A stretch of DNA of 64,000 nucleotides from Erythrobacter sp. GTDB taxonomy: Bacteria > Pseudomonadota > Alphaproteobacteria > Sphingomonadales > Sphingomonadaceae. Positions 1-9,201 of this stretch are shown here, one piece after another. Made by a program: the position numbers and the translations under genes. Within the stretch, counting starts at the first letter, position 1; each line of letters opens with the position of its first letter. The notes under the pieces are model-generated. The model was not told the DNA's origin. It did not search any database and was given only the letters and a program-made list of their open reading frames with translations. The stretch covers positions 107,233 to 171,232 of the forward strand of contig NZ_JAMWYX010000008.1 of assembly GCF_024305245.1 (NCBI RefSeq). Reading direction: 5' to 3'.

Positions 1-281
1 ATCTCGCCGCTGATGGTGCCGGCATCGGCTTCGTCGCGGCATTCCTGCGCCTGCGCCTGATTGACTTCGCCGCGCGGCACCGTGACGGTCAGATTGACCC
101 GGGAGGGCGGTGGCTCTGCCGCGCCCGGCTCGGCTTCGGCAGCAGGCGGTGTCGCGGCGGTGTCATCCTGAGCGGCCAAAGGCGCGGCAGCGAAAGACAC
201 CATCATCAGCGCGAGAGCCGACAGGGCGAGAGGAAAACCCGTTACGGCGGGTGCGGCATTGCTCGACAAACCCGTCTCCAT
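1..281 (-). CDS. Secreted hypothetical protein, N-terminal part
   Basis: A coding frame runs off the left edge of the window. It starts at an ATG whose complement is at 279-281 and is open for 93 codons. The first 37 or so residues form a signal peptide: a hydrophobic core rich in Leu, Ala and Met ending in an Ala-rich cleavage region (PLAAQ). A low-complexity Ala/Pro/Glu stretch follows, then RVNLTVTVPRGEVNQ. Function is not recognised. It is divergent from glpX, with about 65 bases between the two starts, so both promoters must lie in that gap. The C-terminal part is outside the window. Confidence 0.6.
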   Translation of the reverse strand, partial: METGLSSNAAPAVTGFPLALSALALMMVSFAAAPLAAQDDTAATPPAAEAEPGAAEPPPSRVNLTVTVPRGEVNQAQAQECRDEADAGTISGE

Positions 282-346
282 CCGCTTATGCGCCGGGGTA
301 ATTAGAAATATCGCTGCAACCAGAGCAAAAAGAGGCTGAATTGCAC

Positions 347-1363
347 ATGAATTCTCCAACCGATACCGACGTGCTCGCAGGCAGGCAAGCCATGACCGAT
401 AACGCGATCCAGCGCGTGCTGGTGCTGGAAATGGTGCGCGTTACCGAAGCGGCGGCAATTGCCGCGGCACAATTGATCGGGCGCGGCGATGAAAAGGCGG
501 CCGACGCGGCCGCGGTCGAAGCGATGCGCAAGGCGTTCGACACGCTGTATATGGATGGCACGGTGGTGATCGGCGAGGGCGAGCGCGACGAAGCGCCGAT
601 GCTCTATATTGGCGAGAAGGTCGGCATGGGCAAAGGGCCCAAGATCGACATCGCGCTCGATCCGCTCGAAGGCACCACCATCACCGCCAAGGCCGGGCCG
701 AATGCGCTCGCGGTACTGGCGGCGGCGGAGGAGGGCTGTCTGCTTAACGCGCCCGACGTGTATATGGACAAGCTGGCGGTCGGCCCGGGCTACCCCGAAG
801 GCATCATCGATCTCGCCAAGTCGCCGAGCGACAACGTGCGCGCCGTGGCCGAGGCCAAGGGCGTGGAGCCGCGCCAGATCAATGTCTGCGTGCTCGACCG
901 GCCGCGCCATGCCGAACTGATCGCGGAACTGCGCGCGCTCGGCTGCGGGGTGGTGCTGATCGGTGATGGCGACGTGGCCGGCGTAATCGCGGTTACGGAC
1001 GAAGACACCACGATCGACATGTACATGGGCCAGGGCGGCGCGCCCGAAGGCGTGCTGGCGGCAGCCGCGCTGCGCTGCGTTGGCGGCCAGTTCAACGGCA
1101 GGCTGGTGTTCCGCAATGATGACGAGAAGGCCCGCGCCCGCAAGTGGGGCATCACCGACCTCGACCGGATCTACAAGCTGGAAGACCTCGCCAAGGGAGA
1201 TTGCATCTTTGCCGCGACCGGCGTGACCTCGGGATCGCTGCTCGACGGCGTAAAGCGCCGCCGCCGCCTCACGGGCGAGGTCTACATGACCACCGAAAGC
1301 GTGGTGATGCGCGCGTCTTCGGGCACGGTGCGGTGGATACGGGGCGAGCACCGGATCGCGTGA
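347..1363 (+). CDS. glpX: Class II fructose-1,6-bisphosphatase
   Basis: Hydrolyses fructose 1,6-bisphosphate to fructose 6-phosphate, the committed gluconeogenic step, in the cytosol. The 338-residue length fits the GlpX family. GEGERDEAP at residues 76-84 and DPLEGTT at 105-111 are the metal- and phosphate-binding signatures of class II enzymes. I chose the ATG at 347; a TTG at 341 is in frame, but the AGAGG at 331-335 is better spaced for 347. No operon partner follows: the next 240 bases hold a partial tandem copy of the gene's own 3' end. Confidence 0.95.
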   Translation: MNSPTDTDVLAGRQAMTDNAIQRVLVLEMVRVTEAAAIAAAQLIGRGDEKAADAAAVEAMRKAFDTLYMDGTVVIGEGERDEAPMLYIGEKVGMGKGPKIDIALDPLEGTTITAKAGPNALAVLAAAEEGCLLNAPDVYMDKLAVGPGYPEGIIDLAKSPSDNVRAVAEAKGVEPRQINVCVLDRPRHAELIAELRALGCGVVLIGDGDVAGVIAVTDEDTTIDMYMGQGGAPEGVLAAAALRCVGGQFNGRLVFRNDDEKARARKWGITDLDRIYKLEDLAKGDCIFAATGVTSGSLLDGVKRRRRLTGEVYMTTESVVMRASSGTVRWIRGEHRIA

Positions 1364-1511
1364 TCTGTTAAAGAGAACGAGGACCGCCGCAAACGCGAGG
1401 GTCCTCCGCACCGTCTTCTAACAGCGTGCGGTGGATACGGGGCGAGCACCGGATCGCATAATCAGTTAAGAAAAACGAGGGTTGCGGCGAACGCGACGGT
1501 CCTCCGGCAAC
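1328..1511 (+). repeat. Imperfect tandem duplication of glpX 3' end
   Basis: The last 32 coding bases of glpX before the final few codons, starting GTGCGGTGGATACGGGGCG at 1328, recur exactly at 1426. The following roughly 50 bases are also similar, giving two units with a 98-base period. Copy 2 has lost the stop context and carries several substitutions downstream, so it is old or under no selection. Confidence 0.85.
1379..1406 (+). terminator. Hairpin after glpX
   Basis: GAGGACC (1379-1385) and GGTCCTC (1400-1406) form a perfect 7-bp stem with a 14-base loop, 16 bases after the glpX stop. There is no clear U-run, so intrinsic termination is uncertain. The second tandem copy keeps only a GAGG/CCTC remnant. 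Confidence 0.45.
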
Positions 1512-1606
1512 TTGCGGTGAATAGCGAGCAGCGTAGGGCGAAGGCTGGCGCGCGGGATTCTATTACAGTTTAGTGACATCAATGGTGTGCCGAATAACAC
1601 CATAGG

Positions 1607-2320
1607 ATGTCAGGAAAAGTCGAACTCTCACTTCAGCGTTCGCGCATCAGCAGTTGGTCGTGCAAGGCGGTCGTCGTCGTTATCTGCCTCGGGTTGGTCG
1701 CTGACGTCCTGCTGACTCTCTATGCCGGCGAGACGACGACAAGGGTTCTTGCGCGCATCTCGCTTGCGACCGACAATAGCATCCCGACCTTCATCTCATC
1801 GCTGCTGCTACTGAGTTGCGCGGCGCTTCTGGCTTTGACCGCCAAGGCCCAGCAGCAGAAGCGCGCGCAAAAGGTCTGGCCGTGGTGGTTCCTGTCGGCG
1901 GTCTTCGTCTTTCTGGCGATGGATGAAGTGGCGATGCTCCATGAACTCAGCGGTCAGGTGCTCGAACGGCTCGTGCCCGCGATCCAGACACTTGGCCCGA
2001 TATTTCATTATGCCTGGACAGCGATTGCGGTGCCGCTTCTCATCGGGCTGGCGGTGCTGCTGGCTCCGTGGCTTTTCGCACTGCCGCCAAGGACGCGGCT
2101 GCTGTTCATCGGCTCGGCGGCGTTGTTCGTGTCGGGCGCGGTCGGTATCGAAATGATCAATTCGGTGATCGACGCGCAGTCCACCGGGCGCAGCCTCGCC
2201 TACAGCCTGATGACCGTGATCGAGGAAGCGCTTGAATTTGCCGGGGTGCTGTTGTTCCAGTTCGCCTTGCTGAAGAACCTTGGCGACAGTCGCTTCGATC
2301 TGAATATCGTGCTGCGCTGA
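1607..2320 (+). CDS. Multi-pass membrane protein of unknown function
   Basis: The 237-residue protein has about six hydrophobic segments, near residues 21-40, 58-78, 92-108, 133-158, 165-184 and 201-222. The third segment ends in an acidic/histidine motif (AMDEVAMLHE), and the last carries EEALEF. Charged residues inside or next to membrane helices suggest a transported or bound ligand, but no family is recognised. It is a single gene: glpX repeats lie upstream and a convergent gene downstream. Confidence 0.7.
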   Translation: MSGKVELSLQRSRISSWSCKAVVVVICLGLVADVLLTLYAGETTTRVLARISLATDNSIPTFISSLLLLSCAALLALTAKAQQQKRAQKVWPWWFLSAVFVFLAMDEVAMLHELSGQVLERLVPAIQTLGPIFHYAWTAIAVPLLIGLAVLLAPWLFALPPRTRLLFIGSAALFVSGAVGIEMINSVIDAQSTGRSLAYSLMTVIEEALEFAGVLLFQFALLKNLGDSRFDLNIVLR

Positions 2321-2364
2321 CAGCCTGCGATTGGCGGGTTCAACCGCAGCCTTTGTGGTTTCGT

Positions 2365-3327
2365 CTAGCTCGCTCCCGGCACAAGCGGATCCGGCCCCGC
2401 AGGAACGATACCCGCCGGATTTATGTGCGAATGGCTCTCGTAATAGTGGTGCCGGATGTGGTGGAAGTTCACCGTTTCGGCGATGTCCTCCAGTTCATAA
2501 AGCCGCCGGGTAAAGGCCGCTAGGTTCGGATAATCGGCGATCCTGCGGATGTTGCACTTGAAGTGCCCGTGATAGACCGGATCGAAGCGGATCAGCGTCG
2601 TCCAGAGCCGGATGTCTGCCTCGGTTAGCTGGCCCCCGACCAGCCATTCTTCGCCCTCCAGCCGCTTCTCCAACTCGTCGAGCATCGCAAACAGCGGTGT
2701 CACGGCCTGCTCGTATGCCTGCTGCGAGGCAGCGAAGCCGGCCTTGTACACGCCATTGTTCACCGCGTCGTAGACCCGGTCGTTCACCGCATCGATCTCG
2801 GCCCGGAGCGCCTCGGGATACAAATCGCGCTCATTCGCGCCGCAATCATCGAAGGCGTTGCCCAGCATGCGCAGGATATCGGCGCTTTCGTTGTTCACGA
2901 TGGTGCCAGTCTTCGTGTCCCACAGCAGCGGCACGGTGACATGGCCGGAATAGTCGGGCTTGGCCCTCGTGTAGACCTGATGAAGGTGCTGCGCGCCGCA
3001 TAGCGGATCGGGCGTCACGCATTCGCCTGACCGGAACGACCAGCCGCCCTCCTTCATCAGCCAGTGCACCACCACCAGCTCAATTGCGCCCGTAAGGCCT
3101 TTCAGGTGGCGCGCAATATTGGCCCGGTGCGCCCACGGGCAGGCGAGGCTGATATAGAGCCGATAGCGCCCCGGTTCGGCCGCGAATCCGCCTGTCCCGC
3201 TCGGGCCGGGCGATCCGTCGGGTGTTATCCAGTTACGAAAGGCGCTCTCGTCGCGCTCGAACGCGCCGCTATCGGCGTCATTGTAATCCCATTCGTCAAA
3301 CCATTCGCCGTCTTTGAGGAAGCCCAT
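2365..3327 (-). CDS. yqjG: Glutathionyl-hydroquinone reductase (YqjG/Ecm4 family)
   Basis: Reduces glutathionylated hydroquinones (GS-HQ) with glutathione (Xi-class GST). The 320-residue length is normal for the family. The N-terminal thioredoxin-like half has the catalytic motif LACPWAHR with Cys63. The all-alpha C-terminal half contains the GST-C region (GGQLTEADIRLWTTLIRFD), and the tail HIRHHYYESHSHINPAGIVP is also family-typical. It stands alone, convergent with the upstream membrane-protein gene. It is likely a detoxification enzyme for quinones; the natural substrate here is unknown. Confidence 0.93.
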   Translation of the reverse strand: MGFLKDGEWFDEWDYNDADSGAFERDESAFRNWITPDGSPGPSGTGGFAAEPGRYRLYISLACPWAHRANIARHLKGLTGAIELVVVHWLMKEGGWSFRSGECVTPDPLCGAQHLHQVYTRAKPDYSGHVTVPLLWDTKTGTIVNNESADILRMLGNAFDDCGANERDLYPEALRAEIDAVNDRVYDAVNNGVYKAGFAASQQAYEQAVTPLFAMLDELEKRLEGEEWLVGGQLTEADIRLWTTLIRFDPVYHGHFKCNIRRIADYPNLAAFTRRLYELEDIAETVNFHHIRHHYYESHSHINPAGIVPAGPDPLVPGAS

Positions 3328-3516
3328 GTTTCACCTTTATGCTATGATGGAGAAAGCAGGGTGCAAGCCATTGGGTTCCCAAGCCGCGCAAGACTATCCG
3401 CGTTGCAGCGGCTAAAGCGAGACTGGCTTGGGATAGAGAGCGAACCGGCGCGGCACATTGGCGTTTCGGCAGCGTTTTTTCAGAGCCATCAATCCGAACG
3501 AGAAGGAGAGCCGACC

Positions 3517-3696
3517 ATGGCCACAGTCCCACCGGCCAAGCCAGACGAGATCCAGCCCGCCACGCCTCCGGAAAAGACCCCGCCGGTGCCGAACGAGCCG
3601 TTCGAGCCGCAGCCGCCCGAAACCGAGCCCACGCCCCCCGATATCGACGAACCCGGACGCGGGCCGGACGAACTGCCGCCGGGCGAGATGAGGTAA
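3517..3696 (+). CDS. Small Pro/Glu-rich protein
   Basis: A 59-residue acidic protein made almost entirely of Pro, Glu, Asp and Thr, for example PATPPEKTPPVPNEPFEPQP. It has no hydrophobic segment and is probably disordered. The ATG at 3517 is preceded by a strong Shine-Dalgarno (AAGGAGAG at 3503-3510), the main argument that it is translated. Function is unknown. Confidence 0.6.
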   Translation: MATVPPAKPDEIQPATPPEKTPPVPNEPFEPQPPETEPTPPDIDEPGRGPDELPPGEMR

Positions 3697-3839
3697 GCCA
3701 GCACACCTTCACGCTGCTTTCGACCCTTCGCCCACGCGCGACATCATCCAACCGGTCGACAACCGCGCCCTTGCGCGTTGCAATTCCATGACGCCTCGCT
3801 AGGCGGGTTGCGTCACGTGCCAACCGGGGATTCGCAGCG

Positions 3840-4775
3840 ATGAAGATCATGTCCGGCAATTCGAACCTGCCGCTTGCCCGGGCCATTGCGGCCTATCTCG
3901 AAATCCCGCTGACCGATGCCAGCGTGCGTCGTTTCGCCGATGAGGAAGTGTTCGTCGAAATCCACGAAAACGTGCGCGGCGAAGACGTGTTTGTCGTCCA
4001 GCCGACCAGTTTTCCGGCCAATGACAACCTGATGGAACTGCTGATCTGCATCGATGCGCTGCGGCGTGCTTCGGCCAAGCGGATCACGGCGGTGGTGCCC
4101 TATTTCGGCTATGCCCGGCAGGATCGCAAACCCGGCCCGCGCACGCCGATTTCGGCCAAGCTGGTGGCGAACCTGATCACCGAGGCGGGCGCTGACCGGA
4201 TGCTGGCAGTCGATCTGCACGCCGGGCAGATTCAGGGCTTTTTCGATATCCCGACCGATAATCTGTATGCCGCGCCGGTGATGGCGGCCGATATTCAGGC
4301 GCGGTACGGCGATCAGGATCTGATGGTCGTCTCCCCTGACGTAGGCGGCGTGGTGCGCGCGCGGGCACTGGCCAAGCGGCTCGACAATGCTCCGCTCGCG
4401 ATCGTCGACAAGCGCCGTGACCGGCCGGGCGAAAGCGAAGTCATGAACATCATTGGCGACGTTTCGGGGCGCCACTGCATTCTGATCGACGACATCGTCG
4501 ATTCGGGCGGAACGCTGTGCAACGCCGCCGAAGCGCTGCTGGAAAACGGCGCGAAGTCGGTCGCCGCCTATATTACCCACGGCGTGCTGTCGGGCGGCGC
4601 GGTGGCGCGGATCAACGGGTCGAAGCTGAAAGAGCTGGTGATTTCGGACTCGATCCGGCCGAGCGAGGCGGCAGAACAATCCGACCGCATCCGCATCATG
4701 ACCATCGCCCCGCTGGTGGGCGAGGCGATCCGCCGGATTGCCGACGAAAGCTCGGTCAGCTCGCTGTTCGACTAA
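3840..4775 (+). CDS. prs: Ribose-phosphate pyrophosphokinase
   Basis: Makes PRPP from ribose 5-phosphate and ATP for nucleotide, histidine and tryptophan synthesis. The 311-residue length is normal. Visible features are the N-terminal [10 protein letters not shown] segment, [13 protein letters not shown] (the flexible catalytic loop), [11 protein letters not shown] (cation and ribose-phosphate site), and the PRPP-binding loop [13 protein letters not shown]. The ATG at 3840 is used; an ATG at 3849 is a possible alternative. A histidine gene, hisN, lies 460 bases downstream, which fits since PRPP feeds histidine synthesis. Confidence 0.96.
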   Translation: MKIMSGNSNLPLARAIAAYLEIPLTDASVRRFADEEVFVEIHENVRGEDVFVVQPTSFPANDNLMELLICIDALRRASAKRITAVVPYFGYARQDRKPGPRTPISAKLVANLITEAGADRMLAVDLHAGQIQGFFDIPTDNLYAAPVMAADIQARYGDQDLMVVSPDVGGVVRARALAKRLDNAPLAIVDKRRDRPGESEVMNIIGDVSGRHCILIDDIVDSGGTLCNAAEALLENGAKSVAAYITHGVLSGGAVARINGSKLKELVISDSIRPSEAAEQSDRIRIMTIAPLVGEAIRRIADESSVSSLFD

Positions 4776-4778
4776 CCT

Positions 4779-4880
4779 CGTCATTGCGAGCCGCAGGCGA
4801 AGCAATCCATGGCCCGACCTTTCACCAAGAGGAAACGGCAGCCCATGGATTGCCGCGTCGCTTCGCTCCTCGCAATGACG
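4779..4880 (+). repeat. REP-like long imperfect palindrome
   Basis: CGTCATTGCGAG (4779-4790) is the exact reverse complement of CTCGCAATGACG (4869-4880). Inside, GCAATCCATGG (4802-4812) pairs with CCATGGATTGC (4843-4853). The whole 102-base segment starts 4 bases after the prs stop. This CGTCATTGCGAG...GCAATCCATGG layout matches extragenic palindromic repeats known from many proteobacteria. It can fold as a long cruciform and may act as an attenuator or mRNA stabiliser for prs. Confidence 0.85.
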
Positions 4881-4893
4881 AAGGGGTGACGCA

Positions 4894-5241
4894 ATGTTCG
4901 ACCCTGCCGAAATGCGAGCCCTCCTGATCGAAGCGGCCCGCGCGCGTCAGGTCTTTACCTATGGCGGGATGCTCAACATCCTCGGCCACACCTTCACCCG
5001 CCCGCTGATGCGCCAGTTGTGCAAGGTGCTCGACCGGATCGACGAGGATGGACGAGCCTGTGGCGAACCGGGTCTAGCGGTGCTGGTGGTGCGCCAATCC
5101 GACGGGCTGCCGGGGCAGGGCTGGTTCGTCAGCCGCGCAGGCGTTTACGACGACTTGCCGCACGAATGGGAGGGGCCGGAGGCGCGGCGCTATGCAGAGG
5201 CTCGACAGGCTGAAGCGTTCGATTATTGGAAAGCGTCATGA
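4894..5241 (+). CDS. Conserved hypothetical protein upstream of hisN
   Basis: A 115-residue soluble protein. The sequence (FTYGGMLNILGHTFTRPLMRQLCKVLDRID, then VVRQSDGLPGQGWFVSR near residue 70) resembles short proteins in which a helical N-terminal part is followed by a beta-rich part; I cannot name the family with certainty. The stop codon overlaps the hisN start in an ATGA arrangement at 5238-5241, so the two are almost certainly translationally coupled. The REP-like palindrome lies just upstream, so its promoter is either within that element or shared with prs. Confidence 0.7.
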   Translation: MFDPAEMRALLIEAARARQVFTYGGMLNILGHTFTRPLMRQLCKVLDRIDEDGRACGEPGLAVLVVRQSDGLPGQGWFVSRAGVYDDLPHEWEGPEARRYAEARQAEAFDYWKAS

Positions 5242-6008
5242 CCGATAAAGACCTCGCCCTCGCCCTGCGTCTTGCCGATGCTGCCGGAGCCGCGATCCGT
5301 CCGCTGTTTCGCGGCACGTGGGAATCCGAATGCAAGGCCGACCGCTCCTTCGTAACCGAAGCCGACCGCGCTGCCGAAGCCGCAATGCGGCGGCTGATCG
5401 AAGCGGAGTTCTCCCGCGACGGCATCATCGGCGAGGAATACGGCACCCGCAACGAAGGCGCAGGCCGCCAGTGGGTGCTGGATCCGATCGACGGCACCAC
5501 CAGCTTTATCGCCGGACGCCCGATCTTCGGCACGCTGATCGCGCTGCTGCAGGATGGCTGGCCGGTGCTCGGCATCATCGATCAGCCGATTGCGGGCGAG
5601 CGCTGGGTGGGCCGTATCGGCCAGCCGACGCTGTTCAATGGCAAGCCTGCCGCCACCGCGCCGTGCAAGAACCTTTCCGATGCGGTGCTCGCCACCACCA
5701 GCCCGCACCTGTTCACCAATGAGGAAGCGGACGCCTTCATGTCGGTCGCCAAGCAAGTCGCCGAAAAGAAGATCATCTACGGCGGCGACTGCTACAATTA
5801 CGGGCTTGTCGCCAGCGGCCATATCGATGTGGTGATCGAGGCCGGGCTAAAGCTGTATGATTATGCCGCGCTGGTGCCGGTGGTCGAAGGCGCAGGCGGG
5901 ATGATGGCCGACTGGCAGGGCAATCCGCTCGATGCGGGGTCGGATGGCACGGTGATCGCACTGGGCGATCCTGCCCGGCTGGAGGATGTGCTGGAGGCGA
6001 TGGGCTAG
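5238..6008 (+). CDS. hisN: Histidinol-phosphatase, inositol-monophosphatase type
   Basis: Dephosphorylates L-histidinol phosphate in histidine synthesis. The 256-residue protein has the Mg-dependent phosphatase signatures GEEYG (residues 65-69) and DPIDGTTSF (82-90), the latter followed by IAGRPIFGTLIAL, which favours HisN over a plain inositol monophosphatase. A second metal-site region, LKLYDYAALVPVVEGAGG, is near the C-terminus. I used the ATG at 5238, overlapping the upstream stop. The 3' end overlaps the convergent desaturase gene by 4 bases. Confidence 0.9.
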   Translation: MTDKDLALALRLADAAGAAIRPLFRGTWESECKADRSFVTEADRAAEAAMRRLIEAEFSRDGIIGEEYGTRNEGAGRQWVLDPIDGTTSFIAGRPIFGTLIALLQDGWPVLGIIDQPIAGERWVGRIGQPTLFNGKPAATAPCKNLSDAVLATTSPHLFTNEEADAFMSVAKQVAEKKIIYGGDCYNYGLVASGHIDVVIEAGLKLYDYAALVPVVEGAGGMMADWQGNPLDAGSDGTVIALGDPARLEDVLEAMG

Positions 6009-7072
6009 GCCGCCTGCTGCGTTCTGCCCTGATCCGACACCGCGCGCGAGGCTTCCCGAAAGGTGACCAGTCGTCGCTGGTCTTCTGCCCACAGTGCCAG
6101 CCGGACCGGGCCCAGTGCTTCGCGCGCCGTGAAGCGGTTCAGCGTGCGAAGCTCGGGCTTTGCATCCAGCACTTCGGTCAAGCGATAGAACGGAATCCGG
6201 CTCGCCAGGTGGTGGACGTGGTGCACGCCGATATTGCCGCTGAACCAGCGCAGCGGCTGGGGCAGGTCGAGATGCGAACTGCCCAGCAGCGCCGCATCAT
6301 GGAACGACCAGTTATCGGCGGTATCCCAATGCGCCTCTTCGAACTGGTGCTGGACATAAAACAACAGCACACCCAGCGATGCCGCGACGAGCAGCACCGG
6401 CAGCACGACCATCACGGTTGCGGCCAAGCCGAAGCTGTAGATCAGCCCGCCCAGAATGGCGGCGATGACAATGTTGGTCGCCATGGAACTGACCCAGTAG
6501 GTCGCCCCTTCCTTCATCAGGCCGATCGGCAAGCGGTGGCGCAGCAGGAACAGATACGCAGGCCCGATCCCGAACAGCACGATCGGATGGCGGTACATGC
6601 GGTAAAGCAGGCGCTGTATCCGCGTGCCTTCGTAGAATTCGCGCACGGTCAGCGTATCGACATCGCCATTGCCGCGCGCATCCAGATTGCCGGTGCTGGC
6701 ATGGTGGAGCGCGTGCGAGCGCTTCCAGCAATCATAGGGGGTGAAAGTGAGCACGCCCAATGCCCTGCCGGTCCAGTCATTGCCGAGCCTGCCGGGCAGA
6801 AACGCACCATGCCCGCAATCATGCTGGATGATGAATATCCGCAGCAGAAACAGCCCTGCCACCGGCACCAGCGCAAGCGCCAGATAGATGCCCGATTGCA
6901 CCGCGAACAGCATCGCGGCCATGATGCCCGCAAATGGAACCAGCGTGATTGCCAGTTCCCAAAAGCTGCGTGCGGGGTGGGCCTTGGCGAAGATTTTCAG
7001 CTCGCGCATCAGCGCTCGCGGATCAAGCGCAGCGGTGCCAGCACGCTCTGCGCAATCGGGATTTGTCATCAA
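6005..7072 (-). CDS. Membrane fatty acid desaturase
   Basis: Predicted di-iron, oxygen-dependent acyl desaturase of the inner membrane. The 355-residue protein has the three histidine boxes of the superfamily: HDCGH at 84-88, HALHH at 120-124 and HHVHH at 284-288, separated by hydrophobic segments at about 40-80 and 165-240. Regiospecificity cannot be read from the sequence. It is monocistronic and ends inside the hisN stop codon. Confidence 0.88.
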   Translation of the reverse strand: MMTNPDCAERAGTAALDPRALMRELKIFAKAHPARSFWELAITLVPFAGIMAAMLFAVQSGIYLALALVPVAGLFLLRIFIIQHDCGHGAFLPGRLGNDWTGRALGVLTFTPYDCWKRSHALHHASTGNLDARGNGDVDTLTVREFYEGTRIQRLLYRMYRHPIVLFGIGPAYLFLLRHRLPIGLMKEGATYWVSSMATNIVIAAILGGLIYSFGLAATVMVVLPVLLVAASLGVLLFYVQHQFEEAHWDTADNWSFHDAALLGSSHLDLPQPLRWFSGNIGVHHVHHLASRIPFYRLTEVLDAKPELRTLNRFTAREALGPVRLALWAEDQRRLVTFREASRAVSDQGRTQQAA

Positions 7073-7342
7073 ATTCTTTCTTGGTCGGGAGGATTCGCGG
7101 TTCTGATAGAAACATCTTTGCCGTAGAGATAGCTTGCTTGGAAGCGGTTTCCAGAGGTGGCCGTAATTCTGTCAGAAGTCCGCGCCGGCTTCAACGCCGC
7201 CGTGCTCCGTGCGCCGCAAAACCCTTGCCTTTCACCCCTCGCTTGCCTAAGCGCGCGCACTTCACTGACACGAATCAATCAGCCTGCCTGGCGACAAGGG
7301 CTGCCATGGCCGGTTCCGACGTGTCTCAATCAGGAGATGAAA

Positions 7343-7546
7343 ATGCCCAAGCTGAAGACCAAGAGCGGTGTGAAGAAACGCTTCAAGATCACCGCCACCG
7401 GCAAGGTCAAGCACGGCGTCGCTGGCAAGCGTCACCGTCTGATCAGCCACAATGCGAAGTATATCCGCCAGAACCGCGGCACTTCCGTCCTGTCGGCGCA
7501 TGATACGCCGACGATCAAGAAGTGGGCTCCGTACGGGCTGGATTGA
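7343..7546 (+). CDS. rpmI: 50S ribosomal protein L35
   Basis: The 67-residue, strongly basic protein starts [14 protein letters not shown], the L35 signature, and ends WAPYGLD. The ATG at 7343 is preceded by CAGGAGATGAAA, giving a good ribosome binding site. It precedes rplT by 47 bases, the usual rpmI-rplT pair; infC is not adjacent. L20-mediated autoregulation is known for this pair in other bacteria, but no leader structure was identified here. Confidence 0.97.
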   Translation: MPKLKTKSGVKKRFKITATGKVKHGVAGKRHRLISHNAKYIRQNRGTSVLSAHDTPTIKKWAPYGLD

Positions 7547-7593
7547 TGCGGCGGGCCATCGGCCCCGCGTCTTCAAGATAAGGATATACTAGT

Positions 7594-7953
7594 ATGCCAC
7601 GCATCAAACGCGGTGTTACCACCCGCGCCAAGCACAAGCGGATTCTCGATCAGGCCAAGGGCTATCGCGGTCGCCGCAAGAACACCATCCGCGTCGCCCG
7701 TCAGGCGGTCGAAAAGGCCGGGCAATACGCCTACCGCGACCGCAAGGTGAAGAAGCGCACGTTCCGCGCCCTGTGGATCCAGCGCATCAATGCTGCCGTC
7801 CGCATGGAAGGCCTGACCTATTCGCAGTTCATGCACGGCATCAAGCTGGCTGGCATCGAACTCGATCGCAAGTCCATGGCCGATCTCGCGATGAACGAAG
7901 GCGGCGCCTTCAAGTCGGTGATTCAGCAGGCGAAAGCCGCTTTGCCGGCCTGA
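7594..7953 (+). CDS. rplT: 50S ribosomal protein L20
   Basis: The 119-residue protein starts [24 protein letters not shown], a classical L20 N-terminus with a basic RNA-binding extension, and has the conserved [12 protein letters not shown]20 binds 23S rRNA and is needed early in 50S assembly. It is co-transcribed with rpmI and followed 60 bases later by an intrinsic terminator. Confidence 0.97.
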   Translation: MPRIKRGVTTRAKHKRILDQAKGYRGRRKNTIRVARQAVEKAGQYAYRDRKVKKRTFRALWIQRINAAVRMEGLTYSQFMHGIKLAGIELDRKSMADLAMNEGGAFKSVIQQAKAALPA

Positions 7954-8013
7954 AATCAGGTGAGCACATCCCTGCCAGCATAAAGCGGGCAGGGGCGACT
8001 TGGCGAACAGAAC

Positions 8014-8045
8014 AGGGGCGGGCTCTTGCGGGAGCCTGCCCCTTT
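8014..8045 (+). terminator. Intrinsic terminator of rpmI-rplT
   Basis: AGGGGCGGGCTC (8014-8025) pairs with GAGCCTGCCCCT (8032-8043), 12 bp with one G-T wobble, over a 6-base loop and followed by TTTCGCGTTT. It is well placed after the ribosomal operon. Confidence 0.8.
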
Positions 8046-8072
8046 CGCGTTTCAGCCAACCGCACTGCGCGG

Positions 8073-8121
8073 TTGTACAAACCCGTCAACGTCCTTGTAT
8101 AAATACGCCATCTGCGCGTAT
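8073..8121 (+). promoter_or_regulatory. Putative promoter with operator upstream of araC-type gene
   Basis: TTGTAC (8073-8078) and TATAAA (8098-8103) resemble -35 and -10 boxes, though the 19-base spacing is long. Directly downstream an inverted repeat, ATACGC (8103-8108) and GCGTAT (8116-8121), overlaps the likely start of transcription. It could be an autoregulatory operator of the following regulator. Confidence 0.35.
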
Positions 8122-8129
8122 CTGAAGAT

Positions 8130-9053
8130 ATGGGCGACAATCGGCAGATCCAATCCGCCCCATCGGCGACACGGACAGGCGACTACAGCCTGACCGCCGA
8201 ATTCCGCGACCCGCCCGCGCTGTTCGAGGGCTGCTTCACCACCTTTTATCACGTATCGCTCGATATCGGCCCGGATGGCGCGCAGCTCACCGATTACCTG
8301 CAGCCGGAATGGGGCAATATACGCTTCTTCTGCGGCAGCGCGCCCGAGGCGGTGATTGGCGAACAGCGGGTGGCCGGGGCACGGTTCGTCGCGACCGGGC
8401 CAAGCACGCTGCCGTGCCGGTTCACGGTAGGGCCGATGCGGATGTGGGGCGTGGGGTTCCTGCCGCTGGGCTGGGCGCGGTTCTTCGATGCCGATGCGAG
8501 CGCCTGCGCCAATCTCGTGTGCGATGGCGCCGAGCATCCCGCCTTTGCCCGGTTCGCCTGCCTCGACGAAGCCTTGTGCGATCCCGAAGCCACGCCCGAT
8601 GAACAATATGCAGCGCTGGTCGATGCCATGACGCAAGTGATGCGTCCGACCCGCGACGATTCGCGCATCCGCCGCGTTCACACCGCGCTGGTCAGCGGCG
8701 ATCAGGCTTCGGTCCACGATCTGGCCGATGCCTGCGCCATGAGTATCCGCACGCTGGAGCGTGTGTGCGCCCGCTATTTCGGCTTCTCGCCCAAGCTGCT
8801 GATGCGGCGTCAGCGGTTCATGCGCAGCCTCGCCACCTTCATGCTCCACCGCGGCAGCCGCTGGACCGAGGCGATGGACGATCATTACCACGATCAGGCG
8901 CAGTTCACCCGCGAGTTCCATGCATTCATGACCATGAACCCGAGCGAATATGCCGCGTTGGACCACCCGATCCTGACCTCGTTCATGAAAGCGCGTTTGC
9001 AGGCCCGGGGAAGCGCGGCCCAGACACTCGATTCGCCGCCGGATCGCGCCTGA
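8130..9053 (+). CDS. AraC-family transcriptional regulator (copy 1)
   Basis: The 307-residue protein has an N-terminal ligand-type domain containing TDYLQPEWGNIRF and a C-terminal AraC DNA-binding domain. The first helix-turn-helix is around residues 190-215 (VHDLADACAMSIRTLERVC), followed by FGFSPKLLMRRQRFMRSL and the second helix-turn-helix ending MTMNPSEYAAL. It is clearly paralogous to the next gene: DYLQPEW, TGPS/TGPT, the WGVGFLP/WGIGLLP stretch and the whole C-terminal domain align. Target and ligand are unknown. It may be autoregulated through the inverted repeat upstream. Confidence 0.85.
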   Translation: MGDNRQIQSAPSATRTGDYSLTAEFRDPPALFEGCFTTFYHVSLDIGPDGAQLTDYLQPEWGNIRFFCGSAPEAVIGEQRVAGARFVATGPSTLPCRFTVGPMRMWGVGFLPLGWARFFDADASACANLVCDGAEHPAFARFACLDEALCDPEATPDEQYAALVDAMTQVMRPTRDDSRIRRVHTALVSGDQASVHDLADACAMSIRTLERVCARYFGFSPKLLMRRQRFMRSLATFMLHRGSRWTEAMDDHYHDQAQFTREFHAFMTMNPSEYAALDHPILTSFMKARLQARGSAAQTLDSPPDRA

Positions 9054-9201
9054 CCGGAGAATCTGCGATTCGAAGATGCGGGCGAAAGTGGCACGGCGTC
9101 ATGACCGGCGAACCGCCTTCTTCCCCAATCTGAGGGATTGCCGGGCGGCATGCGTATAGCGCAATGTCACCATGACGTTTTACGGGGGGGAGCAACAGCG
9201 G

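Noticed and set aside
302..1411. Long minus-strand frame opposite glpX
   Set aside because: Arg/His/Ala-rich shadow of a high-GC gene; glpX on the other strand has full family motifs.
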